Assembly: GCF_000938255.1 (NCBI RefSeq)
Contig: NZ_JYMR01000012.1
Location: 1 to 64,000 of the forward strand
Direction of reading: 5' to 3'
DNA from: Bradyrhizobium sp. LTSP849
GTDB lineage: Bacteria; Pseudomonadota; Alphaproteobacteria; Rhizobiales; Xanthobacteraceae
DNA length: 64,000 nt
Below are positions 26,565 to 34,816 of this stretch, one piece after another. Below the pieces are notes generated by a model. That model saw nothing but the letters and a program-made list of their open reading frames with translations, made no database searches and had not been told where the DNA came from. The position numbers and the translations under genes are program-made. Every line of letters starts with the position of its first letter. Position 1 is the stretch's first letter.

Positions 26565-27311
26565 ATGAACAAGATCGATCTCAATGGCCGCGTCGCCATC
26601 GTCACCGGCGGCGCACAAGGCTTTGGCCGCGCGATTACCCAGCGCTTTGTCGCCTCCGGCGCCAAGGTCGCGATCTGGGACTTCGACGCCGCGCTGGCGG
26701 AAAAGACGGCGAAGGAAATCGGCGGCGAGACCAAGGTCTTCAAGGTCGACATCACCGACACCGCAGGCGTCGAGCAGGCGCGCGACGCGACGCTGGCCGC
26801 CTTCGGCAAGATCGACATCCTCGTCAACAATGCCGGCATCGCCGGCGTCAACAAGCCGGTCTGGGAGACAGATCTCGAGGAGTGGCGCAAGGTGCTGCGC
26901 ATCAACCTCGACGGCCCCTTCATCGTCTGCAAGGCAATCGTGCCCGCGATGCTCAAGCAGAAATACGGGCGCATCGTGAACATCGCCTCGATCGCCGGCA
27001 AGGAAGGCAATCCGAACGCGTCGCACTATTCGGCGTCGAAGGCCGGCCTGATCGCGCTGACGAAGTCGCTCGGCAAGGAGCTCGCCGCGCATGACATTCT
27101 GGTAAATGCGGTGACGCCGGCGGCGGCCAAGACCGCGATTTTCGACCAGATGACGCAGCAGCATATCGACTTCATGCTGTCGAAGATCCCGAAAGCGCGC
27201 TTCGTGCTGGTGGAAGAGCTCGCCGCGATGGTGAGCTGGCTTGCATCCGAAGACTGCGCGTTCTCGACGGGTGCGGTGTTCGATATTTCCGGCGGGCGCG
27301 CCACCTATTGA
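26565..27311 (+). CDS. Short-chain dehydrogenase (sugar dehydrogenase type)
   Basis: The 248-residue classical SDR has TGGAQGFGRAI, NNAGIAGVNKPVW, the catalytic Ser in IASIAGKEG and HYSASKAG (Tyr-x3-Lys), and ends in GAVFDISGGRATY. Acidic WDFD after the second strand suggests NAD. It probably oxidises the sugar to its lactone at the top of the pathway, or an intermediate. It lies 17 bp after the other SDR gene. Confidence 0.87.
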   Translation: MNKIDLNGRVAIVTGGAQGFGRAITQRFVASGAKVAIWDFDAALAEKTAKEIGGETKVFKVDITDTAGVEQARDATLAAFGKIDILVNNAGIAGVNKPVWETDLEEWRKVLRINLDGPFIVCKAIVPAMLKQKYGRIVNIASIAGKEGNPNASHYSASKAGLIALTKSLGKELAAHDILVNAVTPAAAKTAIFDQMTQQHIDFMLSKIPKARFVLVEELAAMVSWLASEDCAFSTGAVFDISGGRATY

Positions 27312-27318
27312 GGATGCC

Positions 27319-27711
27319 ATGATCCGGGAGGGTGGATGCCTGTGCGGCGCGGTGCGGTTCAAGGCCGAGGGCGAGCCGCTCAACGTGCGCATCTGCCATT
27401 GCCGCAATTGCCAGAAGGCGATGGGCTCGCCGTTCTTCGCCCGCGCGCTGTTTCCGCAGACCGCACTGGCCGTTGAGGGAGAGACTGGACGCTACCCATC
27501 ATCGGAGAACGTCGATCGCGTATTCTGCAAGCGCTGCGGCACGCGGCTGTTCTCGTGGCGACGCAACGGCACGGCTGCCGGTGTCGCGCTCGCAACCTTC
27601 GATGACCGCAACGCGTTTTCACCCACGGAGCACATCTGGGTGCAGGAAAAGCCGCACTGGCTGAAGCTCGACGACGGCTTGCCGCAACACCAGACGACGA
27701 TTCCGTCCTGA
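27319..27711 (+). CDS. GFA-family (glutathione-dependent formaldehyde-activating type) protein
   Basis: The 130-residue protein carries the zinc Cys pattern of GFA/CENP-V proteins: GGCLCGAVRF, CHCRNCQKAMG and VFCKRCGTRLF. The start ATG at 27319 lies eight bases after the SDR stop, so it may belong to the same operon. True activity on S-hydroxymethylglutathione is not shown for most members. Confidence 0.85.
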   Translation: MIREGGCLCGAVRFKAEGEPLNVRICHCRNCQKAMGSPFFARALFPQTALAVEGETGRYPSSENVDRVFCKRCGTRLFSWRRNGTAAGVALATFDDRNAFSPTEHIWVQEKPHWLKLDDGLPQHQTTIPS

Positions 27712-27802
27712 CGGGAAACAGCTGCCGAGCGGCACTAACGGTTCGCCGCAGCGCTGAATCGTGATACTGCGAACTCGTCAGGCACGAACCGGATCATCCC
27801 AC

Positions 27803-28483
27803 TTGAACATTTCCCTCTACGACCTCTCCGTCTGGGTCCTGCCGGTCCTGCTCGCCATCACCTTCCACGAGGCCGCGCATGGCTTCGTCGCGCACCGGCT
27901 CGGCGACAACACCGCCTTCCAGCTCGGCCGCGTCAGCTTCAATCCGCTCCGGCACATCGACCCGTTCGGCACCGTGATCCTGCCGGCGATGCTGCTGTTT
28001 GCGCATTCGCCGTTCCTGTTCGGCTATGCCAAGCCGGTCCCGGTGAATTATCGCAACCTCAAGAATCCCAGACTCGACATGGTCTGGGTCGCCTTGGCCG
28101 GTCCCATCACCAACATCCTGCTGGCGCTCGTGGCAGGCCTCGGCCTCCACGCCCTGCCCTGGGCGCCGGCCGGCTCGGCACAATGGATCTTCGACAACCT
28201 CAAGAACGCGCTGTTGATCAACGCCGTGCTGGCGGTCTTCAACATGATGCCGATCCCGCCGCTCGACGGTGGGCGGGTCGCGGTCGGGCTGTTGCCCCGG
28301 CCGCTTGCCCTGCCCCTGGCGCGGCTCGAGCCGTACGGCATGCTGATCCTGATCGCGCTCTTGATCCTGCTGCCTTTGGCGGGTTCCCAGTTCGGTCTAA
28401 ATCTTGATGTTATTTCAGCAATACTGCGAACGTTGACCGGTTATGTGATTCAAGCTGTTCTCTTGCTGACCGGCAATGCGTAG
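27803..28483 (+). CDS. M50-family (site-2 protease) metallopeptidase
   Basis: The 226-residue membrane protein has the zinc motif in ITFHEAAHGFVAHRLGD (HEAAH) and the second metal site NMMPIPPLDGGR, both within predicted spans, with six or so hydrophobic segments. Such enzymes cleave substrates within the membrane; this short form is the Rv2869c/YwhC-like branch without a PDZ domain. The start is uncertain: no ATG fits, TTG 27803 begins the first hydrophobic region and a GTG lies at 27761. Confidence 0.83.
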   Translation: MNISLYDLSVWVLPVLLAITFHEAAHGFVAHRLGDNTAFQLGRVSFNPLRHIDPFGTVILPAMLLFAHSPFLFGYAKPVPVNYRNLKNPRLDMVWVALAGPITNILLALVAGLGLHALPWAPAGSAQWIFDNLKNALLINAVLAVFNMMPIPPLDGGRVAVGLLPRPLALPLARLEPYGMLILIALLILLPLAGSQFGLNLDVISAILRTLTGYVIQAVLLLTGNA

Positions 28484-28538
28484 TTGATGCCGTGCACGCC
28501 GTACTTTTGAAGACAAAGCCGAAGGGCTAGAGGCCAAC

Positions 28539-28979
28539 TTGGTCAAAGCTGCCGATATGCTGATCGCGCGCCGCGCGGACACCCGTGCCCGCGCCGATTT
28601 CGCCACCTGGAAGATGATGGCCAAGTTGAACGGGTTATCGTCGCTGCCTGAGGACGCGCAGGGCTTCCTCGCCGGCTACAAGAAGCTCCTGGAGCAGACG
28701 AACGAGACCGAGGCCACCGAGGCCACCATCGCCGAACTCTATAAGTCCTACTATCTGGAGATGGGCGGCGGCGGGAACCCGCCTGACGTCCGCACGCGGG
28801 CGGCCGAGCCGGCGGCGGACAATGTTACCGCCTTCCGGCGCCCCGCGCCCAAGCCGAAGAAGGCCGGCTTCTTCGGGGCGACGGCGGTTGGCGGAACCCA
28901 GAAGCGCCCCCTCCCGGTCGCGCTGATCTTCGCCTGCCTGGTCGTGGTCTACGTCTCGATCCAGTACTACTGGCGCTGA
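28539..28979 (+). CDS. Small C-terminally anchored membrane protein, unknown
   Basis: The 146-residue protein has a charged helical N-terminal half (MLIARRADTRARADFATWKM), a Pro/Lys-rich linker (RRPAPKPKKAGFF) and a C-terminal membrane span (LPVALIFACLVVVYVSIQYYWR). A TTG start at 28539 has AGAGG six bases upstream; ATG 28557 is an alternative. Unrelated to the tonB gene that converges on it. I do not recognise the family. Confidence 0.6.
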   Translation: MVKAADMLIARRADTRARADFATWKMMAKLNGLSSLPEDAQGFLAGYKKLLEQTNETEATEATIAELYKSYYLEMGGGGNPPDVRTRAAEPAADNVTAFRRPAPKPKKAGFFGATAVGGTQKRPLPVALIFACLVVVYVSIQYYWR

Positions 28980-29001
28980 GGCGCTCGCCTCGACTGCGGC
29001 C

Positions 29002-29763
29002 TCAGCCCTTCCCGGCCTTGCCGTTCTTCCGGAAAATGACCGGCAATACGAAGGTCAGCCCCTCGTCGGCGACCAGCGGCGGTGGCGTTGGCACGGGATC
29101 GGAGCGCTGGACCATACCGATCGCTTCGCTGTCGAAGGCCGCATCGCCCGAGCCCTTCTCGATGGCAACCGAGACCACATGTCCGAGCCGGTCGAGCGTC
29201 AGCCGAACCGAGAGTTCGGCCGCCTTGAGCAGGCCCTTGGGATAGCGCTTGTGCCTGTCGAGATGGGCGACCAAATCCTTTTCCCACCCCTGGCGAATGC
29301 GAACCGAGCGATCGCTCTTCTTCTCGGCGTCCGACGTCGGCATGGCCGTCGCTTCGGCGGCGGGCGACGCCACCGAGGCGGCCGTCGGAACAACCGATTC
29401 CTTGGTCTCCTCCTCGACCGGCTTCTTGGTCTCGTTCATCGTGACGGCCCGGTCGGCGTCTTCGGCCTCCATCGGGATGTCCTTGGGAAGGCTGCTCTCC
29501 TTGAGCTCGGCCTTCTGCTCGGTCAATTCGGGCGATGCGACAGACTCGTTCGAGTCCGGCCCCGGCGGCAGCTCGCTGGGCTCGCCATTGGGCGACATCG
29601 CCTCAAGGCCGACCTCGATGCCTTGCGGATCGGCGATGACGTCGGGTTCGTCGCCGCGCAAATTGGCCAGCGCCAACGCCGCGCCGCCGAGATGGAGCCC
29701 AACGGCGACCACCCCTGCAATGATCCATAGCGTTTTCGGCGTCTTCGATTCGAGATCGGACAT
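29002..29763 (-). CDS. tonB: TonB-type energy transducer
   Basis: The 253-residue protein has an N-terminal membrane anchor (LWIIAGVVAVGLHLGGAALA, with the conserved His), a long acidic/Pro linker and a C-terminal TonB domain (SVRLTLDRLGHVVSVAIEKG ... FDSEAI). It links the ExbB-ExbD proton motor to outer-membrane receptors such as the two encoded upstream. It lies 15 bp after exbD. The linker is Glu/Pro/Ala-rich rather than the classical Lys-Pro repeats. Confidence 0.88.
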   Translation of the reverse strand: MSDLESKTPKTLWIIAGVVAVGLHLGGAALALANLRGDEPDVIADPQGIEVGLEAMSPNGEPSELPPGPDSNESVASPELTEQKAELKESSLPKDIPMEAEDADRAVTMNETKKPVEEETKESVVPTAASVASPAAEATAMPTSDAEKKSDRSVRIRQGWEKDLVAHLDRHKRYPKGLLKAAELSVRLTLDRLGHVVSVAIEKGSGDAAFDSEAIGMVQRSDPVPTPPPLVADEGLTFVLPVIFRKNGKAGKG

Positions 29764-29778
29764 CGGCTCAGGCCTTCG

Positions 29779-30255
29779 TCACGGCTTCGGCGGTGTCGCC
29801 GGCGCGCCCTGCGGCGGCGGTGCGGCCCCCGGGACACCCTCCAGCGTCACCAGCTTGACCTTGGAATAGCCGCCCTTGTTGAGGAACTCCAGCACCTCCA
29901 TCAGCTCGCCATAGGGCACCGCGCGATCGGCGCGCAGGAAGATGTATTTGTCCTTGGCCATATCCGGCGTGGCGTCGAGCGCACTGACCAGGTCGACACG
30001 CTTGACGAAGGTCTCCCCGATCGCCACCGAAAGATCCGGCTTGATGGTGACGTAGGTCGGCTTGTCCGGCTTCTTCTGCGGCGTCGACGTCGACGTCGGC
30101 AGGTCGATCGGCAGATCGACCGTCGAGAGCGGTGCTGCGACCATGAAGATGATCAGCAGCACCAGGATGACGTCGATGAACGGCGTGACGTTGATGTCAT
30201 GGGTCTCGGCGAAATCGTCGTCGTCGAGATCGTTGTCTGCGAGCGAGACACCCAT
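29779..30255 (-). CDS. exbD: ExbD biopolymer transport protein
   Basis: The 158-residue protein has a cytoplasmic N-terminus, one membrane span carrying the essential Asp (VTPFIDVILVLLIIFMVAAP) and a periplasmic domain typical of ExbD (LFLRADRAVPYGELMEVLEFL pattern). It forms the proton channel with ExbB. It is spaced three bases from exbB. A Pro-rich tail follows (GAAPPPQGAPATPPKP). Confidence 0.93.
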   Translation of the reverse strand: MGVSLADNDLDDDDFAETHDINVTPFIDVILVLLIIFMVAAPLSTVDLPIDLPTSTSTPQKKPDKPTYVTIKPDLSVAIGETFVKRVDLVSALDATPDMAKDKYIFLRADRAVPYGELMEVLEFLNKGGYSKVKLVTLEGVPGAAPPPQGAPATPPKP

Positions 30256-30258
30256 CGT

Positions 30259-31236
30259 TCACTCCGCCGCGCGCGAATGCGCGCTGCCGTGGCTGCGATC
30301 GAGATCGCGCGACAGCAGTCGTGCCGCCGTGCCGGACGCGCGGCTGACGAGCTCGAGATAGCTCTTCGTCTTGCGCGCGAAGTGATTGTAGATGATCACG
30401 GCGGGGATCGCGGCAACGAGGCCGATTGCGGTCGCGAGCAGCGCCTCGGCGATGCCGGGCGCAACCACGGCGAGGTTCGTGGTCTGCGACTTCGAGATGC
30501 CGATGAAGCTGTTCATGATGCCCCAGACCGTGCCGAACAGACCGACGAAGGGCGACGTGGCGCCGATGGTCGCGAGCACGCCCATGCCGATGCGGATGCG
30601 CCGCTGCTCCGCGCGCACGATCTCGGCGAAGCTCGAGGCGGCACGCTCCTTGATGCCGGTGTCGCTGGAGATGCCGGCCGACATCCGCGCCTCGCTCAGC
30701 GCTGCTGCGAGAAAGGAAGGCAAAACGCCCTCCTTGGCACCGAGCGCCATCTGTGCTTCCGCAAGCGAGCGCGCCTGGGCGGCCTTCTTCAGCGCCGAAC
30801 GCAGCTTGGCCGAGGCGACCGACAGCTCGATCGATTTCGCGATGAAGACGGTCCAGGTCACGAGCGAGGCGAAGGCGAGCCCGATCATCACCGCCTTCAC
30901 GATGATGTCCGCCGACATGAACATCACCCAGGGGGACAATTCTTTCATCATCGGCGCGGCCGATTTCAGCGCACGGCCGCCTGCGTCGTCGGACGTCGGA
31001 GCCGCCGCAGGCGCATCGGCCGAGGCGGGCGCGGGCGTCGAGGCCACGAGTGCGGCCGCCGACGGTGCTGCCGGTGTCACCGCGCTCGGCTGCGGAGCGG
31101 CGGGAGCCGCAGCCGGCCGAGCCACAGCGGGTGCCGCCGGCTGAGTTTGTGTCTGGGCAGAAACAGGGACTGCGAGCCAGGTGAGCGTCAGCAGCAAGGC
31201 TGCGGCGAGGCTTGCTTGGAGAGATGCGATCTTCAT
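30259..31236 (-). CDS. exbB: ExbB biopolymer transport protein with long N-terminal extension
   Basis: The 325-residue protein is about 80 residues longer than E. coli ExbB. It begins with a signal-like segment ([19 protein letters not shown]) and a Pro/Ala-rich periplasmic stretch to about residue 85. The three ExbB spans follow, with [20 protein letters not shown] and [20 protein letters not shown]. Extended ExbB proteins are known in alphaproteobacteria. Overlaps the hydroxylase gene by four bases, so co-translation is likely. Confidence 0.92.
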   Translation of the reverse strand: MKIASLQASLAAALLLTLTWLAVPVSAQTQTQPAAPAVARPAAAPAAPQPSAVTPAAPSAAALVASTPAPASADAPAAAPTSDDAGGRALKSAAPMMKELSPWVMFMSADIIVKAVMIGLAFASLVTWTVFIAKSIELSVASAKLRSALKKAAQARSLAEAQMALGAKEGVLPSFLAAALSEARMSAGISSDTGIKERAASSFAEIVRAEQRRIRIGMGVLATIGATSPFVGLFGTVWGIMNSFIGISKSQTTNLAVVAPGIAEALLATAIGLVAAIPAVIIYNHFARKTKSYLELVSRASGTAARLLSRDLDRSHGSAHSRAAE

Positions 31237-31922
31237 ACTTCGGCCCAGTAGCGAATGAGGTTGTGATAGATACCCGTCAATTTGACCGTTTCGGGATCGT
31301 CACGCCCGAGCCGTGCCACCAGCGCCTGAATGGCGGTGTCGAGGTCAAAGATCATGCTACGGGCTTGATCGTCCCGTATCATGCTCTGGAGCCAGAAGAA
31401 AGACGCAACCCGCGCCCCCCGGGTCACCGGGGTGACCAGATGCAGGCTGGTCGAGGGATAGAGCACACAGTCCCCCGCTGGCAACTTGACTTCGTGCGAA
31501 CCGTAGGTGTCCTCGATCACAAGTTCGCCACCGTCGTATTCTTCGGGCTCGCTGAGGAACAGCGTGACCGACAGGTCCGTGCGGATGCGAAGGCCGGTCA
31601 GCCGGTCGCCGCGGATGGCATTGTCGACGTGCAGGCCGAAATGGTGGCCGCTGTTCGCCGCATAGCGGTTGAACAGCGGCGGAAAGATATGAAGCGGGAT
31701 CGCCGCCGCCAGAAACCGCGGGTTCGACGTCAACGCCGAGATGATGCGGTTGCCGAGTTTTCGCGCGACTTCGCTATCGGGCGGCAGTTGCTCGTTGCGC
31801 TTGACCATGGCTGACTGCGCGCCCGCGGTGGAACGGCCGTCTTCCCATTCACTGGCGTCCATGATGCGGCGGAACTCCGCCACATCATCCTTGCTCAGGA
31901 CGCCGTCTATGCATGTCAGCAT
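31233..31922 (-). CDS. PKHD-type 2-oxoglutarate/Fe(II) hydroxylase (PiuC-like)
   Basis: The 229-residue protein has the iron triad in [11 protein letters not shown] (His and Asp) and [15 protein letters not shown] (His and the 2-oxoglutarate Arg), within the jelly-roll [20 protein letters not shown]. PiuC/YbiX proteins are encoded next to catecholate siderophore receptors of the Fiu/PiuA type, as here (22 bp after the receptor gene). The role of the hydroxylation is not established. Confidence 0.9.
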   Translation of the reverse strand: MLTCIDGVLSKDDVAEFRRIMDASEWEDGRSTAGAQSAMVKRNEQLPPDSEVARKLGNRIISALTSNPRFLAAAIPLHIFPPLFNRYAANSGHHFGLHVDNAIRGDRLTGLRIRTDLSVTLFLSEPEEYDGGELVIEDTYGSHEVKLPAGDCVLYPSTSLHLVTPVTRGARVASFFWLQSMIRDDQARSMIFDLDTAIQALVARLGRDDPETVKLTGIYHNLIRYWAEV

Positions 31923-31943
31923 GGCACCTCGTTTATGTCTCCA

Positions 31944-34526
31944 TCAGTAGCGCGCCGAAAGAACCAGGTACGCGGCGCGTCCCGGTGCTTCCAGGACGAA
32001 TGGCGTCGCACTCTGGTACAGCGCGTCGTAGTAGCGTTTGTCGAAGATGTTGTTGAGGAACAGCTTCACGGTCCAATGCTTGTCGACCTTCGCCTCTGCG
32101 AAGGCGTCGAAGCGCCAGTAGCCCGGGATCGACGTTCCCTGGTTCGCCGCGAGCAGCGTGCCGCCGTAGATCTGCGAGCGGTACACCGCCTGCCCGCCGA
32201 GCTCCCAGACGTCGTTGACCTGATATTTCGTCAGCATGCTGAACGACTGGTGGGCGACGTTGGCAAGCTTCAGTCCGACGTTGGTCGGATAGAGCGACGG
32301 CTGCGGCGACGGCGCCAGCGACTTGGTCACCTCCGACTGCATAAGCACGAGACCGCCGAACACGCTCCATTTGTCCGTGATCTTGCCGCCGACGCCGAGG
32401 TCGATGCCGCGGATGCGGTAGGCGGCGCCGGCCGTGATGCAGGAAACGCTCGTGACTCCGGCTGGCGGCGAATAGGAACAGCCAGCCGGTATATTGGCCG
32501 CCGGCGTCGCAGCCGTGATGTTTTGCGCTTCGCGCGCGTTTTCCTTTTCGGTCTGGAACAACGCAGCGGTCAGCAGGAGATGACGGTCAAAGAGCTCCCA
32601 CTTCGTGCCCAGCTCGATGGCCGTGTTCTTCTCGGGTCCAAAGATCTGACTGTTGCCACCACCGAGAACCGGTGAAATGCCGCCATAGGCGGAACTCGTG
32701 CCGTCAAACTCGGCACCCACCGGATTCGATGACGTCGCATAGGCCGCATAGACGCTGCCGTTCGGCAGCGGCTTCAGCGTCACGCCGAGGTTGAAGTTCG
32801 GCAGCCCGAACTCGGCGCTCTGCGCGCCGAACGACTGGACTCCGCCGACCGTGCCATAGCCGCTAGTCTTGACGGTGTAGTCATCGTAGCGAATGCCGCC
32901 ATTGAGGATGATCAGATCGCGGTAATTCGCGCTGTCCATCGCGTAGACGCTCTTGGTGTCAATCGAGAGATTGGTCGGCGCGCCCAGCATCCTCGGGGCA
33001 TCGAACGTGTTGAGGAAGGTGTATTGCGGCGCGAACACGCTGACGCCCGACGTGGACCCGCCTGAGGTGAACGCCGGTCCAGTAGTCACTTCCGAGCTCA
33101 GCCCGGCGTACTTGTCGATGAAAGACGTTTCGCGCGAGATCTCGACGCCACCGAGCGCCGTGTGCCTGAAGCCGCCAGTGTCGAACTTGTAGGTCGCCTC
33201 GCTCTGGTTGGCGACGACGTCCGTCACCTGATAGCGGCTTTGCGGATTGGCGGTGACCGTCGCAGCCGTCAGCGGGATCGGCGCCGTTGGCGATTCCGCC
33301 AGCGTCCCGATGTAGTCGTTGACGGAACGCGACACGCGGATCTTGTCGCTGAGCATGAGATCGGGCGTCACATAGACTTCGGAGCTGACGGTCCCGATGT
33401 CCTGCTTGACCTTGAAGAAGTCGCGATTGACGAAGCCGTAGAAATTGTTGCGGTTGGAGCCGAAGTCCGGATACGGGCCGCCGGCGGTCGAGCTGAACAC
33501 GTTGCCCGGCGCGGGAGACCCCGGCCGGTAATACGGCACGCCGAAATCCGGGATGCCGTGCTGGTAGGTGTGGACGTAGGATGCGGTCACCTTGACCGCA
33601 TCGACCGGCTTCCACGTGGTCGCGACGAACGCCCCGCTGCGGTCGTCCGTGACGAAGTCGCGGCCCGCCACGCCCGCGTCCTGGAACAGGCCGCCGGCGC
33701 GCACCGCAAAGGTCGAATTGATCACCTGGTTGACGTCGAGCGTCACCCGCTTGGTCTTGTCGGTGCCAAACGAGGTGTCCATGTTGTAGAAGCTCTTCTC
33801 CGTCGTTGCCTGCTTGGTGACGATGTTGATCGCACCGCCCGCGGTACCGCGGCCGGCGAAGGACGAGCCGGGACCGCGCAAGATCTCGACCTGCTCGGTG
33901 AAGAAGTTTTCGCGGACGCTGACGCCGGGATCGCGCACGCCATCGATGAAGATGTCGTTGCGGGCGTCGAAGCCGCGGATGAAGAAGCGGTCGCCGAAGG
34001 CGTTGCCGCCCTCGCCCGAGCCGAGCGTCACGCCGGCGGTGCTCAGGATTGCCTGCTTTAGCGTCGTGGCGTTCTTGTCCTCGAGCACTTCCTTGCTCAG
34101 GACCGTGATCGACTTCGGCGTGTCGACCAGCTTCTCCGGAAACTTGCCGCCGGCCTGCACGTGATCGACCTTGTAGGGCGCGGCCGGATCGGCATACGGG
34201 TTGCGATCGGCAGCCGGCGCGTTCGAGGGCACAACAGGAGCCGTTGCCGCCTGCTGCCGCTGCGCCGCACGCCGCAGCGCGTTGCGCGCGCGGACCTGTT
34301 CCGCCGTCGGTTTCGAGGCTGCGGGACGCGGACGCTCGACCGGCGCATCGACGGTGACCGGAGGCAGGTTCGACTGCTGTGCCTGCGCCCCGCTCGACAC
34401 CGACGCGACAGCAACCAAACTCGCCACGGCAGAAACAGTCCTGCCTGTTACCGCGTCGAAATTGTTGCCCAATGATCCCCGTGCCACGGTCGAACGCAAC
34501 GACCGCGGAGCCCGTGCCATACCCAT
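31944..34526 (-). CDS. TonB-dependent siderophore receptor (Fiu/PiuA-like), copy 1
   Basis: The 860-residue outer-membrane receptor has a signal peptide ending near GAQAQQ, a TonB-box-like LPPVTVDAP, an Ala/Arg-rich stretch, a plug domain (TPKSITVLSKEVLEDKNATT, FFIRGFDARNDIFIDG, GRGTAGGAINIVTKQ) and a 22-strand barrel ending in an aromatic residue (YLVLSARY). It imports ferric, probably catecholate, siderophore. The start is uncertain (ATG 34526 or 34520; GTAGG lies just upstream). Three ICE-like boxes and a palindrome lie upstream. First gene of the operon with piuC, exbB, exbD and tonB. Confidence 0.9.
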   Translation of the reverse strand: MGMARAPRSLRSTVARGSLGNNFDAVTGRTVSAVASLVAVASVSSGAQAQQSNLPPVTVDAPVERPRPAASKPTAEQVRARNALRRAAQRQQAATAPVVPSNAPAADRNPYADPAAPYKVDHVQAGGKFPEKLVDTPKSITVLSKEVLEDKNATTLKQAILSTAGVTLGSGEGGNAFGDRFFIRGFDARNDIFIDGVRDPGVSVRENFFTEQVEILRGPGSSFAGRGTAGGAINIVTKQATTEKSFYNMDTSFGTDKTKRVTLDVNQVINSTFAVRAGGLFQDAGVAGRDFVTDDRSGAFVATTWKPVDAVKVTASYVHTYQHGIPDFGVPYYRPGSPAPGNVFSSTAGGPYPDFGSNRNNFYGFVNRDFFKVKQDIGTVSSEVYVTPDLMLSDKIRVSRSVNDYIGTLAESPTAPIPLTAATVTANPQSRYQVTDVVANQSEATYKFDTGGFRHTALGGVEISRETSFIDKYAGLSSEVTTGPAFTSGGSTSGVSVFAPQYTFLNTFDAPRMLGAPTNLSIDTKSVYAMDSANYRDLIILNGGIRYDDYTVKTSGYGTVGGVQSFGAQSAEFGLPNFNLGVTLKPLPNGSVYAAYATSSNPVGAEFDGTSSAYGGISPVLGGGNSQIFGPEKNTAIELGTKWELFDRHLLLTAALFQTEKENAREAQNITAATPAANIPAGCSYSPPAGVTSVSCITAGAAYRIRGIDLGVGGKITDKWSVFGGLVLMQSEVTKSLAPSPQPSLYPTNVGLKLANVAHQSFSMLTKYQVNDVWELGGQAVYRSQIYGGTLLAANQGTSIPGYWRFDAFAEAKVDKHWTVKLFLNNIFDKRYYDALYQSATPFVLEAPGRAAYLVLSARY

Positions 34527-34549
34527 CCTACGCCCCACTTGATTTCTGC

Positions 34550-34580
34550 AATGTGTCGCATTGCGACAATGCGACACATT
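34550..34580. promoter_or_regulatory. Perfect 13-bp palindrome before receptor 1
   Basis: AATGTGTCGCATT and AATGCGACACATT are exact inverted repeats around GCGAC, 24 to 54 bases before the receptor start. A smaller perfect palindrome TGTCGCATTGCGACA lies within. A weaker relative (TTCGTCG ... CGACGAA) lies at the same place before receptor 2 (37253-37280). It could be an operator for a second regulator or a 5'-UTR hairpin. Confidence 0.55.
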
Positions 34581-34646
34581 GGTCGTATCGAGCGGGGTAA
34601 ACTGGGTCAACGCAATCACGGCAGTGGCATTCTTGAATCGATCCAG

Positions 34647-34709
34647 ATCAAAACGATTCTAAACTGAAGTTTGAAACGGTTCTAAACTCGAGTTTGTAAG
34701 CGTTCTAAA
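34647..34709 (-). promoter_or_regulatory. Three ICE (Irr-box)-like sites at 23-bp spacing
   Basis: Three 17-base sites start at 34647, 34670 and 34693, exactly 23 bp apart: ATCAAAACGATTCTAAA, TTTGAAACGGTTCTAAA and TTTGTAAGCGTTCTAAA. Each keeps the TTCTAAA half and a partial TTTAGAA half of the alphaproteobacterial iron control element (about TTTAGAAnnnTTCTAAA) bound by Irr. They lie 121-183 bases before receptor 1 and beyond the 3' end of receptor 2, so they should control the receptor 1-tonB operon. Binding itself is inferred. Confidence 0.65.
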
Positions 34710-34816
34710 GTGATGCCGATGCTGGTCCTCGAGATCCCGATCTCGCGCATCGCGATCGGTTGCTGAAGCGGTGGGACGCCTGCCATGGCAGACATCCCAG
34801 ATGTGAAGCGGTGCAA

